Shown one piece after another: positions 29,462-37,827 of a stretch of 57,120 nucleotides of DNA. This stretch comes from Chloroflexota bacterium (GTDB lineage: Bacteria > Chloroflexota > Dehalococcoidia > FW602-bin16), in the NCBI GenBank assembly GCA_004297765.1, contig SCTZ01000079.1, positions 1 to 57,120 on the forward strand, in the 5' to 3' direction. The translations under genes were made by a program, and so were the position numbers. Within the stretch, counting starts at the first letter, position 1. Every line of letters begins with the position of its first letter. A model generated the notes under the pieces. That model had not been told where the DNA came from. It made no database searches and worked only from the letters and a program-made list of their open reading frames with translations.

Positions 29462-29581
29462 CGTAGGGGCGGCATTTATGACGCCCCCGCGGGCGTGATG
29501 ACGATCCTTAACGAAATAACGTGGTACAGGACGGGGCGCTGACCCCGCCGCTCCCTGGGCGTCATGAATGCCGCCCCTACG
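29462..29581. repeat. Palindromic intergenic repeat (CGTAGGGGCGGCATT family)
   Basis: The arm CGTAGGGGCGGCATTTATGA at 29462-29481, continuing CGCCC, has its reverse complement at 29557-29581 with one mismatch over 25 bp. A decayed third arm (GCAGCCCCTACGG) lies at about 29618-29630. Confidence 0.7.
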
Positions 29582-29710
29582 GAGGGTGTACCGCGCTTAA
29601 TTGTTAACGACCATAATGCAGCCCCTACGGTGCTGCACCAGATTCATCGGATCCGGCGGATAGGTCGGAAACATCTCAGCTCGCCAGTCACAGAGCGCAA
29701 CTATCCCCGC

Positions 29711-30637
29711 CTAATTAGCGCCCAGGCGAGCCAGTGCATCTATTGCGGGGCGATAGTCGGGTGCTAAGGTGAGCATGCGGCGATAAGCCTCGACGGCCCG
29801 TTCCTTCTGACCGGCCTTCTCGCGCGCCATGGCTAGCCCCCACACGACTATCGGTTCATCCGTGGCCTGGCTTGCTGCCTCCTCTAACTGGCGGAGCGCA
29901 CCTGCGTTGTCGCCCTTCGAGAAGGCGACCATCCCGCGGGCGTAGCCAGCGCGGGCGGCATCGCCCATCTTCTCGAAGCTGGCCGCCATTCCCTGGTAAG
30001 CCTCGACGAAATCAGGCACGAACTCTGTGGCCGTCGCGTAGGCGCCCGCGGCGTTGCCGTACTCGCCTTTTCCTTGATAGGCGTGGCCGAGTAGCAATAG
30101 CGCATCGGCATCGGTGCGCTTGATCTTGAGAGCCGCCTGGAGCCTTTCTATGGACTGGTCGTACTCGCCATGCTTGAGATAGGCTTCGCCGAGGTAGTAG
30201 TTGACCATTTGCAGACGGGCATCGAACTGCGCGAAGTCACCTGTGCTCACTTCGATCGCGTGCTTGAAGGCTTCCTCCATCTTGGCGATATCGCCCTTGC
30301 CGCGATAGGCAAAGCCGAGGCCGATGAGGGTGCCCACGCGATCAGGATCAGCCTTCAGGACCTGCTCGTATTGGGTGATCGCTTGATCGTACCTCTTCTT
30401 CATGAAATAGGCGTCGGCCACGGCCAGGCGCGCGGCCAGGTTCTCCGGATCCCGTCTCGCGAGCTCTTCCAGCCGCTGCATCTCCCGATCAACGATTGAG
30501 ACGTTTTGATAGCGGTAACGATCGATCACATAGAAGGCCGCCAGTCCGATGGTCATGAGAACGAAGGCGACCAGCATGAGCTTGACAGCGCGCTCCAGGG
30601 ACAATCCTGACGAAGCATCCTTCAGTACGCTTCCCAT
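29711..30637 (-). CDS. Membrane-anchored TPR protein
   Basis: The 308-residue product has one N-terminal transmembrane helix (about 20-42) followed by seven or so TPR units, recognisable as AxxxYxxGxxxxAxxxYxxxLxxDP repeats (for example KRYDQAITQYEQVLKADP). The C-terminal repeat YRRMLTLAPDYRPAIDAL closes the solenoid. It is likely a scaffold for assembling extracytoplasmic proteins. The ATG follows GGAAAGGAGTAACAA. The same TPR theme appears at the C-terminus of the next gene upstream. Confidence 0.85.
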   Translation of the reverse strand: MGSVLKDASSGLSLERAVKLMLVAFVLMTIGLAAFYVIDRYRYQNVSIVDREMQRLEELARRDPENLAARLAVADAYFMKKRYDQAITQYEQVLKADPDRVGTLIGLGFAYRGKGDIAKMEEAFKHAIEVSTGDFAQFDARLQMVNYYLGEAYLKHGEYDQSIERLQAALKIKRTDADALLLLGHAYQGKGEYGNAAGAYATATEFVPDFVEAYQGMAASFEKMGDAARAGYARGMVAFSKGDNAGALRQLEEAASQATDEPIVVWGLAMAREKAGQKERAVEAYRRMLTLAPDYRPAIDALARLGAN

Positions 30638-30670
30638 TTGTTACTCCTTTCCAGATTCCGAGAGGGCACA

Positions 30671-30705
30671 TCCTGGGAGCGCCAGCCTCAGGCTGCCGCT
30701 CCCAG
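30671..30705. repeat. 35-nt REP-like hairpin
   Basis: CCTGGGAGCG-C-CAGCCT pairs with AGGCTG-C-CGCTCCCAGG. The outer 10 bp and the total length equal the hairpin inside the MITE-like element at 20442-20476, so the two are members of one repeat family. Confidence 0.65.
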
Positions 30706-30879
30706 GGGGCCGGCCACTGTCTTTGACCACACTTCAGCAATATCTCAAACGGTCTCGGAGGTGGCTGCTGGAGAAACTGTCAGCGCCTATTCTCCTGAGA
30801 TAGTTTCCTACTACAACGTTGTTCCTGGATTGCAGCCATGCCGAATCAGGTATTACACGCTCCACGGACCCGACCGTCG

Positions 30880-33156
30880 TCAATATCCAGACATCATTCC
30901 TCCAAGCGGTGGGTGACCGGCCGGCGTCGGATCCGGGTTCTCCAGTCGTGCAATGCCCACCCGTGCCCGCTCGTGTTGAGGGTCGGCCTCGAGCACAGCC
31001 CGATACTCGGTGAAGGCCCGCTCGGTTTGGCGCTGCTTTTCAAAAGCGAAACCCAGGGCGAAGCGGGCCTCGGTGTCGCCGGGGTCGGCTGAGAGCAACT
31101 CCTCCAGAAGCTTCTGCGCCTCGGCAACGCGTCCGGCATTGGCGTAGTCCAGCCCGAGGTAGATGCGGCCCAGCCGGTCGTCCGGGACGACGACCAGGGC
31201 GGTGCGTTGGGCACCGATGGCTTCCGACGTCAACCCAAGGCGGCGAGCCATCTCCGCCAGCCCCTGGTTACCGTAGTACGAGTAGGGATACATGCTGACG
31301 ACCCGTCGGTAGTCCTTAAGTGCGTCAAGCTGGTGGTCCGCACCGTACATCTCGTAGAAAGCGCCGCGCCGCAGGTAGAGCGCGGCAAACTGGGGATCGA
31401 GGTTGACTGCTGAGTTCATGGCCCGAATGGTCTCGTCTAGATAGCGGGTTTGCGGGCCGCTATCGGGTGATCCGCTATGGCCGCCGATGGCCAAGATAGC
31501 CAAGGCCGAGGCGTACATCTCATAGTAGTAAGGCTGGTCTGGCACGAGGGCTATGGCCTCGCGATACTTCTGGAGTCCCACTTCGGGATCGGGTGCGTCC
31601 TGCTGACTAAGAAGGAGCTTCTGTCCCTGCTCGATGGCGTAGTCGGCTAGCCACAGGCGGACGGCGCCAAAAGCCAAGTAGGCAGCGAGCACGACGGCAG
31701 CAATGCCTACCAGTAAGCGGAAGACCGCCCGTCCGGGAACAGTGAGCGCGAAGCGCGGTCTTTGGCTGGCAGTTGCAGAAAGCGCTACGGCGAGCCCCAT
31801 CAACAGCCACCACTGGGAGGCGGTGCCGATGACGCCGAAGAAGAAGAAGTCCTGCGCGAGGTAGCCGAACCAGGCGGATAGAATGGCGACTCCGAGCATG
31901 CGCGCCCGCGGGCGAGCTTCGCGCCGCAACCAACGCCACATCATTAGACCGAAGGCGCCCAGGACGACGAGATAGGCGATGAGACCGAGCAGTCCGGTGG
32001 TCACCGCGAGTTGCAGGTAGTTGTTGTGGGCCCGGTCGGGGTCATGGTCGCGCCCCTCGCCAGCGGCGTAGGCCGGAATGATGTGCTTGTCGATGACCGC
32101 GCGGAAGGTGTTCGGCCCCGTGCCCAGGATGGGGTTCTCGGCGACGAGCGGCAGCGCGCTCTCCCAAATCTGAAGACGCACGGCCGCGGTTCCGCTGCTG
32201 ATGTCACGAGTGGAGGCGGCCCTTTCGAGAATGGAGCGCGCGCGGGAGGGCTCGGCCGCGGGGGCCGTATGTTGCGTGGCAACTGTTTCAGCGCGAGGAA
32301 ACAGGGGAAGCACTCCAAGCAAGGCAAGACTGAGGGCAAGCGCGACTACGATCGCCAGCAACCAGAAGACGCGCTTGGCCAAGATGCGCCACTCGATCAA
32401 GAAGATCGGAAGGCCGGCCAGAAAGCCGAGCCATGCGGCGCGGGTAAAGCTGAGGGCGAGAGCCGCGACGAGCACGACGAAGACGATAGCCCAAACGATA
32501 CGTGCCGAGCGCCGCGCGCTCGCCAGGAACAGCCCGAGTGCGATAGGGGTGGCCAGTGTCAGGTAGGCACCTAGGAAGTCCGGGTTGCCCAAGAAAGACG
32601 CAGGGCGCCCGTCGAAGTACTTGGCGGTGTCCAGCACGGCAGCGACGCTGAGGTGCTCGGCGAAGACCTCGAGGGCTATGACCAGCGCTGTCAAGGCCAT
32701 AACACTGACAGCGGTGAACACGTGCCGCCGCAACGCGTGGGCGGCCAGTAGGTAGAGCAGGACGTAGTTCACGATCGTGTATAGCCCGTCGTAGCGCGAG
32801 TACTCTCCGTTCAGGCTGTTGGTCGGGCTAATACTTTGTATCGTGGTGACGACCAGCACCGCAAGGTAGGCAAGGATGGGTACGTCGAGCATGGTGCGGC
32901 CGAGCACAACTTTACCCTTGGCGAGCGCCACCGCCACCAGCGCCAGTAGCGCGACAATGGTGAGCAGCCGGAGAACCACTAGCTTGGGGAGATCGAACAT
33001 GTCGTTGGTAATGCCGGTGAAGATGAGCGGCACGGCCAGGAAGATGGCCAAGGTCGCGTAGACGGCGACCTGCCGTGCCGCCACATCGAGTCGCCATCCG
33101 GTCGTCTCAACTGCTGTAGCTGCTGTTTGAGTGGCGTCGCGAGTGAGAACGCTCAC
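30880..33156 (-). CDS. O-antigen ligase-family membrane protein with C-terminal TPRs
   Basis: The 758-residue product has about 11-12 transmembrane helices (up to about 470). A large loop carries the Wzy_C/WaaL pattern GTGPNTFRAVIDKH...RAHNNYLQLAVTTGLLG. About five TPR units follow to the C-terminus. Such proteins join lipid-linked glycans to an acceptor, either lipid A-like molecules or proteins (PglL type). With no lipopolysaccharide genes near, a protein-glycosylation or surface-polymer role is equally possible. GTG start after AAAGGATCTACG. An operator-like site lies about 270 bp upstream. Confidence 0.85.
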   Translation of the reverse strand: MSVLTRDATQTAATAVETTGWRLDVAARQVAVYATLAIFLAVPLIFTGITNDMFDLPKLVVLRLLTIVALLALVAVALAKGKVVLGRTMLDVPILAYLAVLVVTTIQSISPTNSLNGEYSRYDGLYTIVNYVLLYLLAAHALRRHVFTAVSVMALTALVIALEVFAEHLSVAAVLDTAKYFDGRPASFLGNPDFLGAYLTLATPIALGLFLASARRSARIVWAIVFVVLVAALALSFTRAAWLGFLAGLPIFLIEWRILAKRVFWLLAIVVALALSLALLGVLPLFPRAETVATQHTAPAAEPSRARSILERAASTRDISSGTAAVRLQIWESALPLVAENPILGTGPNTFRAVIDKHIIPAYAAGEGRDHDPDRAHNNYLQLAVTTGLLGLIAYLVVLGAFGLMMWRWLRREARPRARMLGVAILSAWFGYLAQDFFFFGVIGTASQWWLLMGLAVALSATASQRPRFALTVPGRAVFRLLVGIAAVVLAAYLAFGAVRLWLADYAIEQGQKLLLSQQDAPDPEVGLQKYREAIALVPDQPYYYEMYASALAILAIGGHSGSPDSGPQTRYLDETIRAMNSAVNLDPQFAALYLRRGAFYEMYGADHQLDALKDYRRVVSMYPYSYYGNQGLAEMARRLGLTSEAIGAQRTALVVVPDDRLGRIYLGLDYANAGRVAEAQKLLEELLSADPGDTEARFALGFAFEKQRQTERAFTEYRAVLEADPQHERARVGIARLENPDPTPAGHPPLGGMMSGY

Positions 33157-33417
33157 CGTAGATCCTTTCCTGCTCGTTTTCGCAGTGGCGTCTGGTCCAT
33201 CCGACGTATCAGGACCTCGCGGCGGCAGACTCTCGCGGGGCGCCCTCGGAGATCAGCGACCGTCTGTCCCTACGTGAGGAGACTTGGCGGGTGAACCGCT
33301 GAGTTCGTTGACAGCCTTGCTTGCTGCTGCCTTTGCCATGATCAGTGTAGGCTTCGGAAGGTTGGAGGGGAATCAGGTTTGGACTGTATTCGCGTCGGCG
33401 GAAACCCCGTTATGTCC

Positions 33418-33436
33418 CGTCACCAAAACCGTGACA
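33418..33436. promoter_or_regulatory. Operator-like site upstream of the O-antigen ligase-like gene
   Basis: CGTCACC-AAAAC-CGTGACA resembles TGTCACG-N5-CGTGACA with two changes in the left arm. No second site lies 24 bp away and the -10 spacing seen in the two cytochrome promoters is absent. The rest of 33157-33579 shows no gene. Confidence 0.4.
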
Positions 33437-33516
33437 ATCTGTCCTGGATGTCCTTGGAGCGAAGGCAACCTTATGCCTCCCGGCAAACAGAGAAAAAATG
33501 GGCGCTCAATGCGAAC

Positions 33517-33542
33517 GGGAGGTGGATGATCATCCGCCTCCC
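33517..33542 (-). terminator. Palindromic hairpin after the heme lipoprotein gene
   Basis: GGGAGG-T-GGATGA and TCATCC-G-CCTCCC pair fully (one G-U) about 40 bp after the stop codon at 33580. No strong U run follows. Confidence 0.45.
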
Positions 33543-33579
33543 GCTCAATCTATCGGGTCTTGGGCCTCAGGTGAGGCGA

Positions 33580-34884
33580 TTACTCAAAGGTCAGCTTCGT
33601 CACTCCATACTGCACCGCGTGGCCGATCTGAGCGTTGTCGAACACCGCCGCGCCAAATAAGTACTCTTTCTTGAGGTCGTCGAACTGAATGTCGGTCTTA
33701 CCACCTGTCACTAGCTTGCGGCTCCACTCGAGTGTCCACACGCCGTCCTTCCAGACGCCCTTGGCAGATATGTCGCCACGGTCTCCTTGGAGTGCTGTGG
33801 TGACAATGCCGGGTACTTCGTCGCCAGCTTTGTACTTGGAGTCGTCGAACGGAACTTTCTCAGAGTCTAGGATGTAGTAAGGTGACGCTGGCTTGTTGTT
33901 CGGCAGACCATAGACTGGAGTCGCTTGCCCCTCCTTCTTGTTGTCGGCGTAGCCACCTCCGGTCTTGGGATCGCTCTTCCGCCCGGCGTCTCCGGCCTTG
34001 CTGTCACTGTCGAGATACTGGTCGTCGATCTGGCCGACGGGTAGGGTCCGCACGCTCTTGACATGCCAGATGTCGCCCAGCTCGCCCTCGGCATTGGTGT
34101 ACTTCAGAGGACGATCGCGACCCGGCGTCGTGGCGTGGCAGGTAGTCGCACAGCCCTGCTCGTTGAAGCCCTTGATGGTGCCGCCAATGCTCCACTGCAG
34201 CGCGAACTTATCCTCGTAGTTCGGGTTGGCAGGGAGCTGCTTCCATGTTCCGTCCTGCTGCTTCTGCCAGGGCTGCCGCTTGGAGCTCTCTGTGGGATCC
34301 TTGTACTGCGCCAGGAAGTAAACGGTATCTTGCGTGTAGAGGGCTTTCATCGTCACGTCGGTCTCACTCTTGTTGATCCCGCCGTTGACGTGAATCGTGA
34401 TTGGCTTGGCTTTGGCCCAGGCGTCCTCAACCGTAGCATCCAGTACAGGAGCCTTGTCCACCTTGGCAGCCACGAGGTTGAGGACCGGCGCCTTCTCCGC
34501 CGCTGCTGCCTGGTGACACGAGCGGCAGGTGTCATTGGTCCGGCCAGCATGGCTTGCCGGTGCAGGCATGAAACCACCCTGCTTATGACAGGCAAGACAA
34601 TCTGACCTTTGCTCTATGGGCTGGTGCGAGCCCTTTACCGTGGGAATTCCGCCGGCCGCCTGACTTGGTGCAGCTGAGGCCGTCGGTTGCGAAGCCGCGG
34701 GCGATGGGGAAGCCGAAGCCGGCTGCGAAGCTGCGGGCGATTTGGAAGCCGGAGCCTGTTGCGAAGCGGCAGGGGATGGGGATTGGGGCGCCGAAGCCGG
34801 TTGTGCCTGAGGCGAGGCGCATGCCGCGAGCAACAACACGCCCACTGCCACCACCAGAATGAAGAATAGTCTCTTGAAGTTCAT
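33580..34884 (-). CDS. Heme lipoprotein with ethylbenzene-dehydrogenase-like domain
   Basis: The 434-residue lipoprotein (lipobox LAAC, Cys22) has a Ser/Pro/Ala tether to about 80. A diheme segment follows with CLACH (96-100) and CRSCH (120-124). The C-terminal domain resembles the EB_dh/DMSO-reductase gamma heme-binding family. It opens with KAPVLDATVEDAWAKAKPI and has VTMKALYTQDTVYFLAQYKD and a final strand AVFDNAQIGHAVQYG. A third heme-like motif CATTCH (245-250) has three residues between the Cys. It is probably an exported electron carrier. Its promoter shares two operator-like sites with the hexaheme cytochrome gene, and the two-component genes lie just upstream. Confidence 0.85.
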   Translation of the reverse strand: MNFKRLFFILVVAVGVLLLAACASPQAQPASAPQSPSPAASQQAPASKSPAASQPASASPSPAASQPTASAAPSQAAGGIPTVKGSHQPIEQRSDCLACHKQGGFMPAPASHAGRTNDTCRSCHQAAAAEKAPVLNLVAAKVDKAPVLDATVEDAWAKAKPITIHVNGGINKSETDVTMKALYTQDTVYFLAQYKDPTESSKRQPWQKQQDGTWKQLPANPNYEDKFALQWSIGGTIKGFNEQGCATTCHATTPGRDRPLKYTNAEGELGDIWHVKSVRTLPVGQIDDQYLDSDSKAGDAGRKSDPKTGGGYADNKKEGQATPVYGLPNNKPASPYYILDSEKVPFDDSKYKAGDEVPGIVTTALQGDRGDISAKGVWKDGVWTLEWSRKLVTGGKTDIQFDDLKKEYLFGAAVFDNAQIGHAVQYGVTKLTFE

Positions 34885-34947
34885 CTTACCTAACCCACCT
34901 TCCTTGATGACCCGAGCGGGCTAAACATCGCTCAACTCGGTAGTCTT

Positions 34948-35017
34948 ATTATCGGGGGGCACTCATGGGCGCGGTATCACGAAAAGCGATGATCTTGATG
35001 TCACGAAAAACGTGACC
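34948..35017 (-). promoter_or_regulatory. Promoter with two operator-like sites for the heme lipoprotein
   Basis: Site 1 TGTCACG-AAAAA-CGTGACC at 34999-35017 and site 2 TATCACGAAAAGCGATGAT at 34975-34993 have centres 24 bp apart. The -10 box GATAAT (34953-34948) lies 21 bp after site 2. Sequence, order and spacing match 27945-28014. Confidence 0.68.
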
Positions 35018-35074
35018 GCCGGTAAGAAGCATGAGGTCTATACCCTATGGGACGGCTTTGTGGCTGGGTCATGC

Positions 35075-35093
35075 TGTCACGGTTTTCGTGACA
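35075..35093. promoter_or_regulatory. Third operator-like site beside the two-component genes
   Basis: Perfect inverted repeat TGTCACG-GTTTT-CGTGACA, 49 bp after the response-regulator stop codon and about 200 bp upstream of the heme lipoprotein start. It may be a distal activator site. Confidence 0.55.
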
Positions 35094-35141
35094 TCTGGAT
35101 GAAGACCGAGGGTAGAAGAGGCGAACAGATGGGGAGGATAC

Positions 35142-35798
35142 TTATTCCTCGGGGCGTAGAAGTCCCTTTCGCAGCGCGTAATGTACAAGCTCAGCGCGGC
35201 TCTGAAGGTTCAGCTTCTCCATGAGCCGGCGGCGGTAGGTTTGGACGGTGTTGCAACTGAGAGAAAGTCGCTCACCGATTTCCTGGCCGGTGAACCCCTG
35301 AGCAGTCAGCATGAGCACCTCCCGCTCGCGTTCGCTAAGAGCCTCAAAGCTGTCTTTGGTCTCTCCGGATTTGGCTCGCTCCAGGTAGTCTGTCACCAGC
35401 AGGCGCGTGGCCTCCTGGCGGAGATAGGCGTGGCCTTGGGCAACCGTGCGCACGGCCTCCACAAGCTCTTCGTACGCACCCGTCTTGAGTACGTAGCCCA
35501 GTGCCCCAGCCTCGAGCACATGAAAGAGATACTGATCGTGCGCGTGCACGGTGAATATCAGGACTTTGCACGGCAGTCCGAGCAACTTGATCTGGCGGGT
35601 GACTTCCAGCCCAGTAAGGCCGGGCATGGCAATATCTAGCACCGCCACGTCTGGCGTGTGCGTTCGAGCCATGCGCAATGCCTCGCGACCATCACCGGCC
35701 TCGGCGACGATCTCTATGTCCGGCTCAGCAGCAAGCAACTCTCGTATTCCCAGTCGTAATACCGGATGATCATCTGCTAGTAGCACTCTTGTCTTCAT
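35142..35798 (-). CDS. NarL/FixJ-family response regulator
   Basis: A 218-residue regulator with a receiver domain (acidic pair Asp9/Asp10, phosphoacceptor Asp55 in VAVLDIAMPG, Lys in YVLKTG) and a C-terminal LuxR-type HTH (LSEREREVLMLTAQGFTGQEIGERL, with SCNTVQTYRRRLMEKL). It should bind DNA when phosphorylated. The start is 2 bp after the upstream kinase stop, so the two form an operon. Its gene lies next to three operator-like repeats, which makes it the leading candidate regulator of the two heme-protein promoters; that link is inferred. Confidence 0.93.
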   Translation of the reverse strand: MKTRVLLADDHPVLRLGIRELLAAEPDIEIVAEAGDGREALRMARTHTPDVAVLDIAMPGLTGLEVTRQIKLLGLPCKVLIFTVHAHDQYLFHVLEAGALGYVLKTGAYEELVEAVRTVAQGHAYLRQEATRLLVTDYLERAKSGETKDSFEALSEREREVLMLTAQGFTGQEIGERLSLSCNTVQTYRRRLMEKLNLQSRAELVHYALRKGLLRPEE

Positions 35799-35800
35799 CT

Positions 35801-37279
35801 CTACTGCCTTCCTCCTACTGCCGCGGCCGCGATCGGTATCTCTAGAGTAATCCGAGTGCCTCGCTGGATCCGGGAGTCGATTTGCAAAGCCCCACCAAGC
35901 AAGGAGACGCGCTCACGCATACCAAATAGGCCAAGTCCTCGCTCTTGAGAATGCGCCAACTCGTTCACGTCGAATCCGCAGCCGTCGTCCTCCACAAGGA
36001 CACGAACGCCGCCGTGTGCTTGTTCCAGGGTGACATCCGCTCGACGCGCTCCCGAGTGCTTTGCTACATTGGTAAGCGCTTCCTGCACTACCCGATAAAT
36101 GGTTAGTTCTACATGCGCTGGCAGACGGTCGCGCAAGCCTCCACTACATACATTCACCGACAGTCCGCGCGGCGCAGCCAGTTCTTCAGCGTACCAACGG
36201 ATCGCCGCCGGAAGCCCGAGGTCTTCGAGGGCCGCCGGTCGCAGCTCGAAGGCCATGCGTCTAACGCCCTCAGTAGCCTGCGTTGCAAGCTCGACGAGGT
36301 GCTTGCTTCTATCTAACACCTCGTCGAGAGACTCCGCGCGCTGCAACATTTTCAGCCGCAGCAGGAGCGAGCTAAGCAACTGCGCGGTGTCGTCATGTAG
36401 CTCTCGCGCGACCCGTTTGCGCTCTTCCTCCTGGGCATTAAGTACCTGAGTGGAGAGCCGTTTCAGTTGGTGGCTCGCATGCTGTAGCTCTCGTCGCTGT
36501 TGAGCTGCGAATTGTCGTAGCACTCTGAGAACGAAGAAAGTGATTCCCGCGGCGGCGAGCGCCCGAAAGACCGCGGCATGCAAGCCAACGGTGGCAAGAA
36601 ACGAGGTGTAGTTCAGCACCGACGCCGGAAAAAAGTTGGCTGGAGGAACGATGAGCCCTGCAACGATCCCCTTGAAGCCGAATACAGCGGCCCCCCAGGT
36701 GCAGTCATGAGCAATCTGGGGCATGCCCATGGATTTGAACAATCCACGCTGGCTCAGCAACGCGAGAGCGGAGAGAACTGTGCCCGGCACGTAGAATACA
36801 TACCGAGCTGTGACTGTACCGTGCTGTATCACCTCGTTGCTGAACCCGAGGCCACCGGAAGTCAACCACAGCGTGAGTAACCACAAGGGCAGCAGCAAGA
36901 GACCAATCCAACGTACCAACTGTGCTTTGTATATGCTGGACGCCAGTAGCGAAGCGCCAAACTGCACCAGAAGGAGTCCGGAGATGACCATCATGGACAA
37001 GACTAGCAATGGGAGAAGATCGCTATGAGGAAAACCCATGTGCTCCTGGGGCATTGTCTGCACTATTACCAGCCACTCGACGGCGCTATGGGTGAATCCA
37101 AAACCGGCCAACCACCACAGTGATTTTGAGAGTGGCAGCGTGCTATGGCGCGGGATCTCCTGAGCGATAGCCAACCCCATGGCAAAAAGGACCAACCCGT
37201 ATGGGAAAAGCACGTATACGATTGAAACCGAGTTCAACTCAACCGCACCACTCAATAAGGTCAGGGGCAAGCCGAACAC
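35801..37279 (-). CDS. Membrane sensor histidine kinase (HisKA_3 type)
   Basis: The 492-residue kinase has about seven hydrophobic helices over 1-255, without a recognised periplasmic sensor or PAS domain. A HisKA_3 dimerisation helix follows with the phospho-acceptor His295 in RVARELHDDTAQLL, then a HATPase_c domain (N box EALTNVAKHSGA, G1 VEDDGCGFD, G2 GLGLFGMRERV). The multi-helix sensor contains several His and Cys residues in or near the membrane and could detect a redox or membrane signal; the ligand is unknown. GTG start. It pairs with the adjacent response regulator. Confidence 0.9.
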   Translation of the reverse strand: MFGLPLTLLSGAVELNSVSIVYVLFPYGLVLFAMGLAIAQEIPRHSTLPLSKSLWWLAGFGFTHSAVEWLVIVQTMPQEHMGFPHSDLLPLLVLSMMVISGLLLVQFGASLLASSIYKAQLVRWIGLLLLPLWLLTLWLTSGGLGFSNEVIQHGTVTARYVFYVPGTVLSALALLSQRGLFKSMGMPQIAHDCTWGAAVFGFKGIVAGLIVPPANFFPASVLNYTSFLATVGLHAAVFRALAAAGITFFVLRVLRQFAAQQRRELQHASHQLKRLSTQVLNAQEEERKRVARELHDDTAQLLSSLLLRLKMLQRAESLDEVLDRSKHLVELATQATEGVRRMAFELRPAALEDLGLPAAIRWYAEELAAPRGLSVNVCSGGLRDRLPAHVELTIYRVVQEALTNVAKHSGARRADVTLEQAHGGVRVLVEDDGCGFDVNELAHSQERGLGLFGMRERVSLLGGALQIDSRIQRGTRITLEIPIAAAAVGGRQ

Positions 37280-37459
37280 AGGATATCATCTTCATGGTGT
37301 CTTTGGGAAGAGCTCTTTGCTCTTTGGCTCTTGGACCCTCCGGTCGGGTGATTTTCAAGAGAAATGTGCGTCCCGGCACGGAATTCCGGCCTTGATGCGC
37401 TGCACAAGCCCCCTCCAGGGCTATGCGTTCTCCGCGCGCCTCGTATCACGGCCAGCCCA

Positions 37460-37576
37460 CCCGGGGCTGAAGCCGCCGGGCTAAGTCAACGAAGCCGGCT
37501 AGAAGCCGGCTGAGCACGGCACCCAGCCCCCTTCGAGGGGGCTTCGTTGGATGAGCCCGGCGGCTTCAGCCCCGGG
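37460..37576. repeat. Nested palindromic repeat (GGGGCTGAAGCCGCCGGG family)
   Basis: Outer arms CCCGGGGCTGAAGCCGCCGG (37460-37479, continuing GCT) and its exact reverse complement ending at 37576 form a perfect 23-bp pair. Inside are a second pair CAACGAAGCC/GGCTTCGTTG and small hairpins. The flanking intergenic DNA (37280-37827) shows no gene. Confidence 0.75.
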
Positions 37577-37827
37577 CGGTCGCAGTATGGCGTGACGCGC
37601 CGGACAACGCATAAACCCTAATGCCCCCTTCGCGGAGCCTGGACATCCTGCACGAAACGTCGTAAGCTAATATATGTGACGATCACCTGAGATGCGGATT
37701 GTTGCCAGGCTTGGCCGCATGCCCCCCCCAATCCGCACTCCGGAGCCGAGTCTCCGACAATCCCGAATCCGCATTCCGCGATATGCCTGGTCTGCTTCTT
37801 GCATCGGCACCAGTTCGGAGGACGGGT

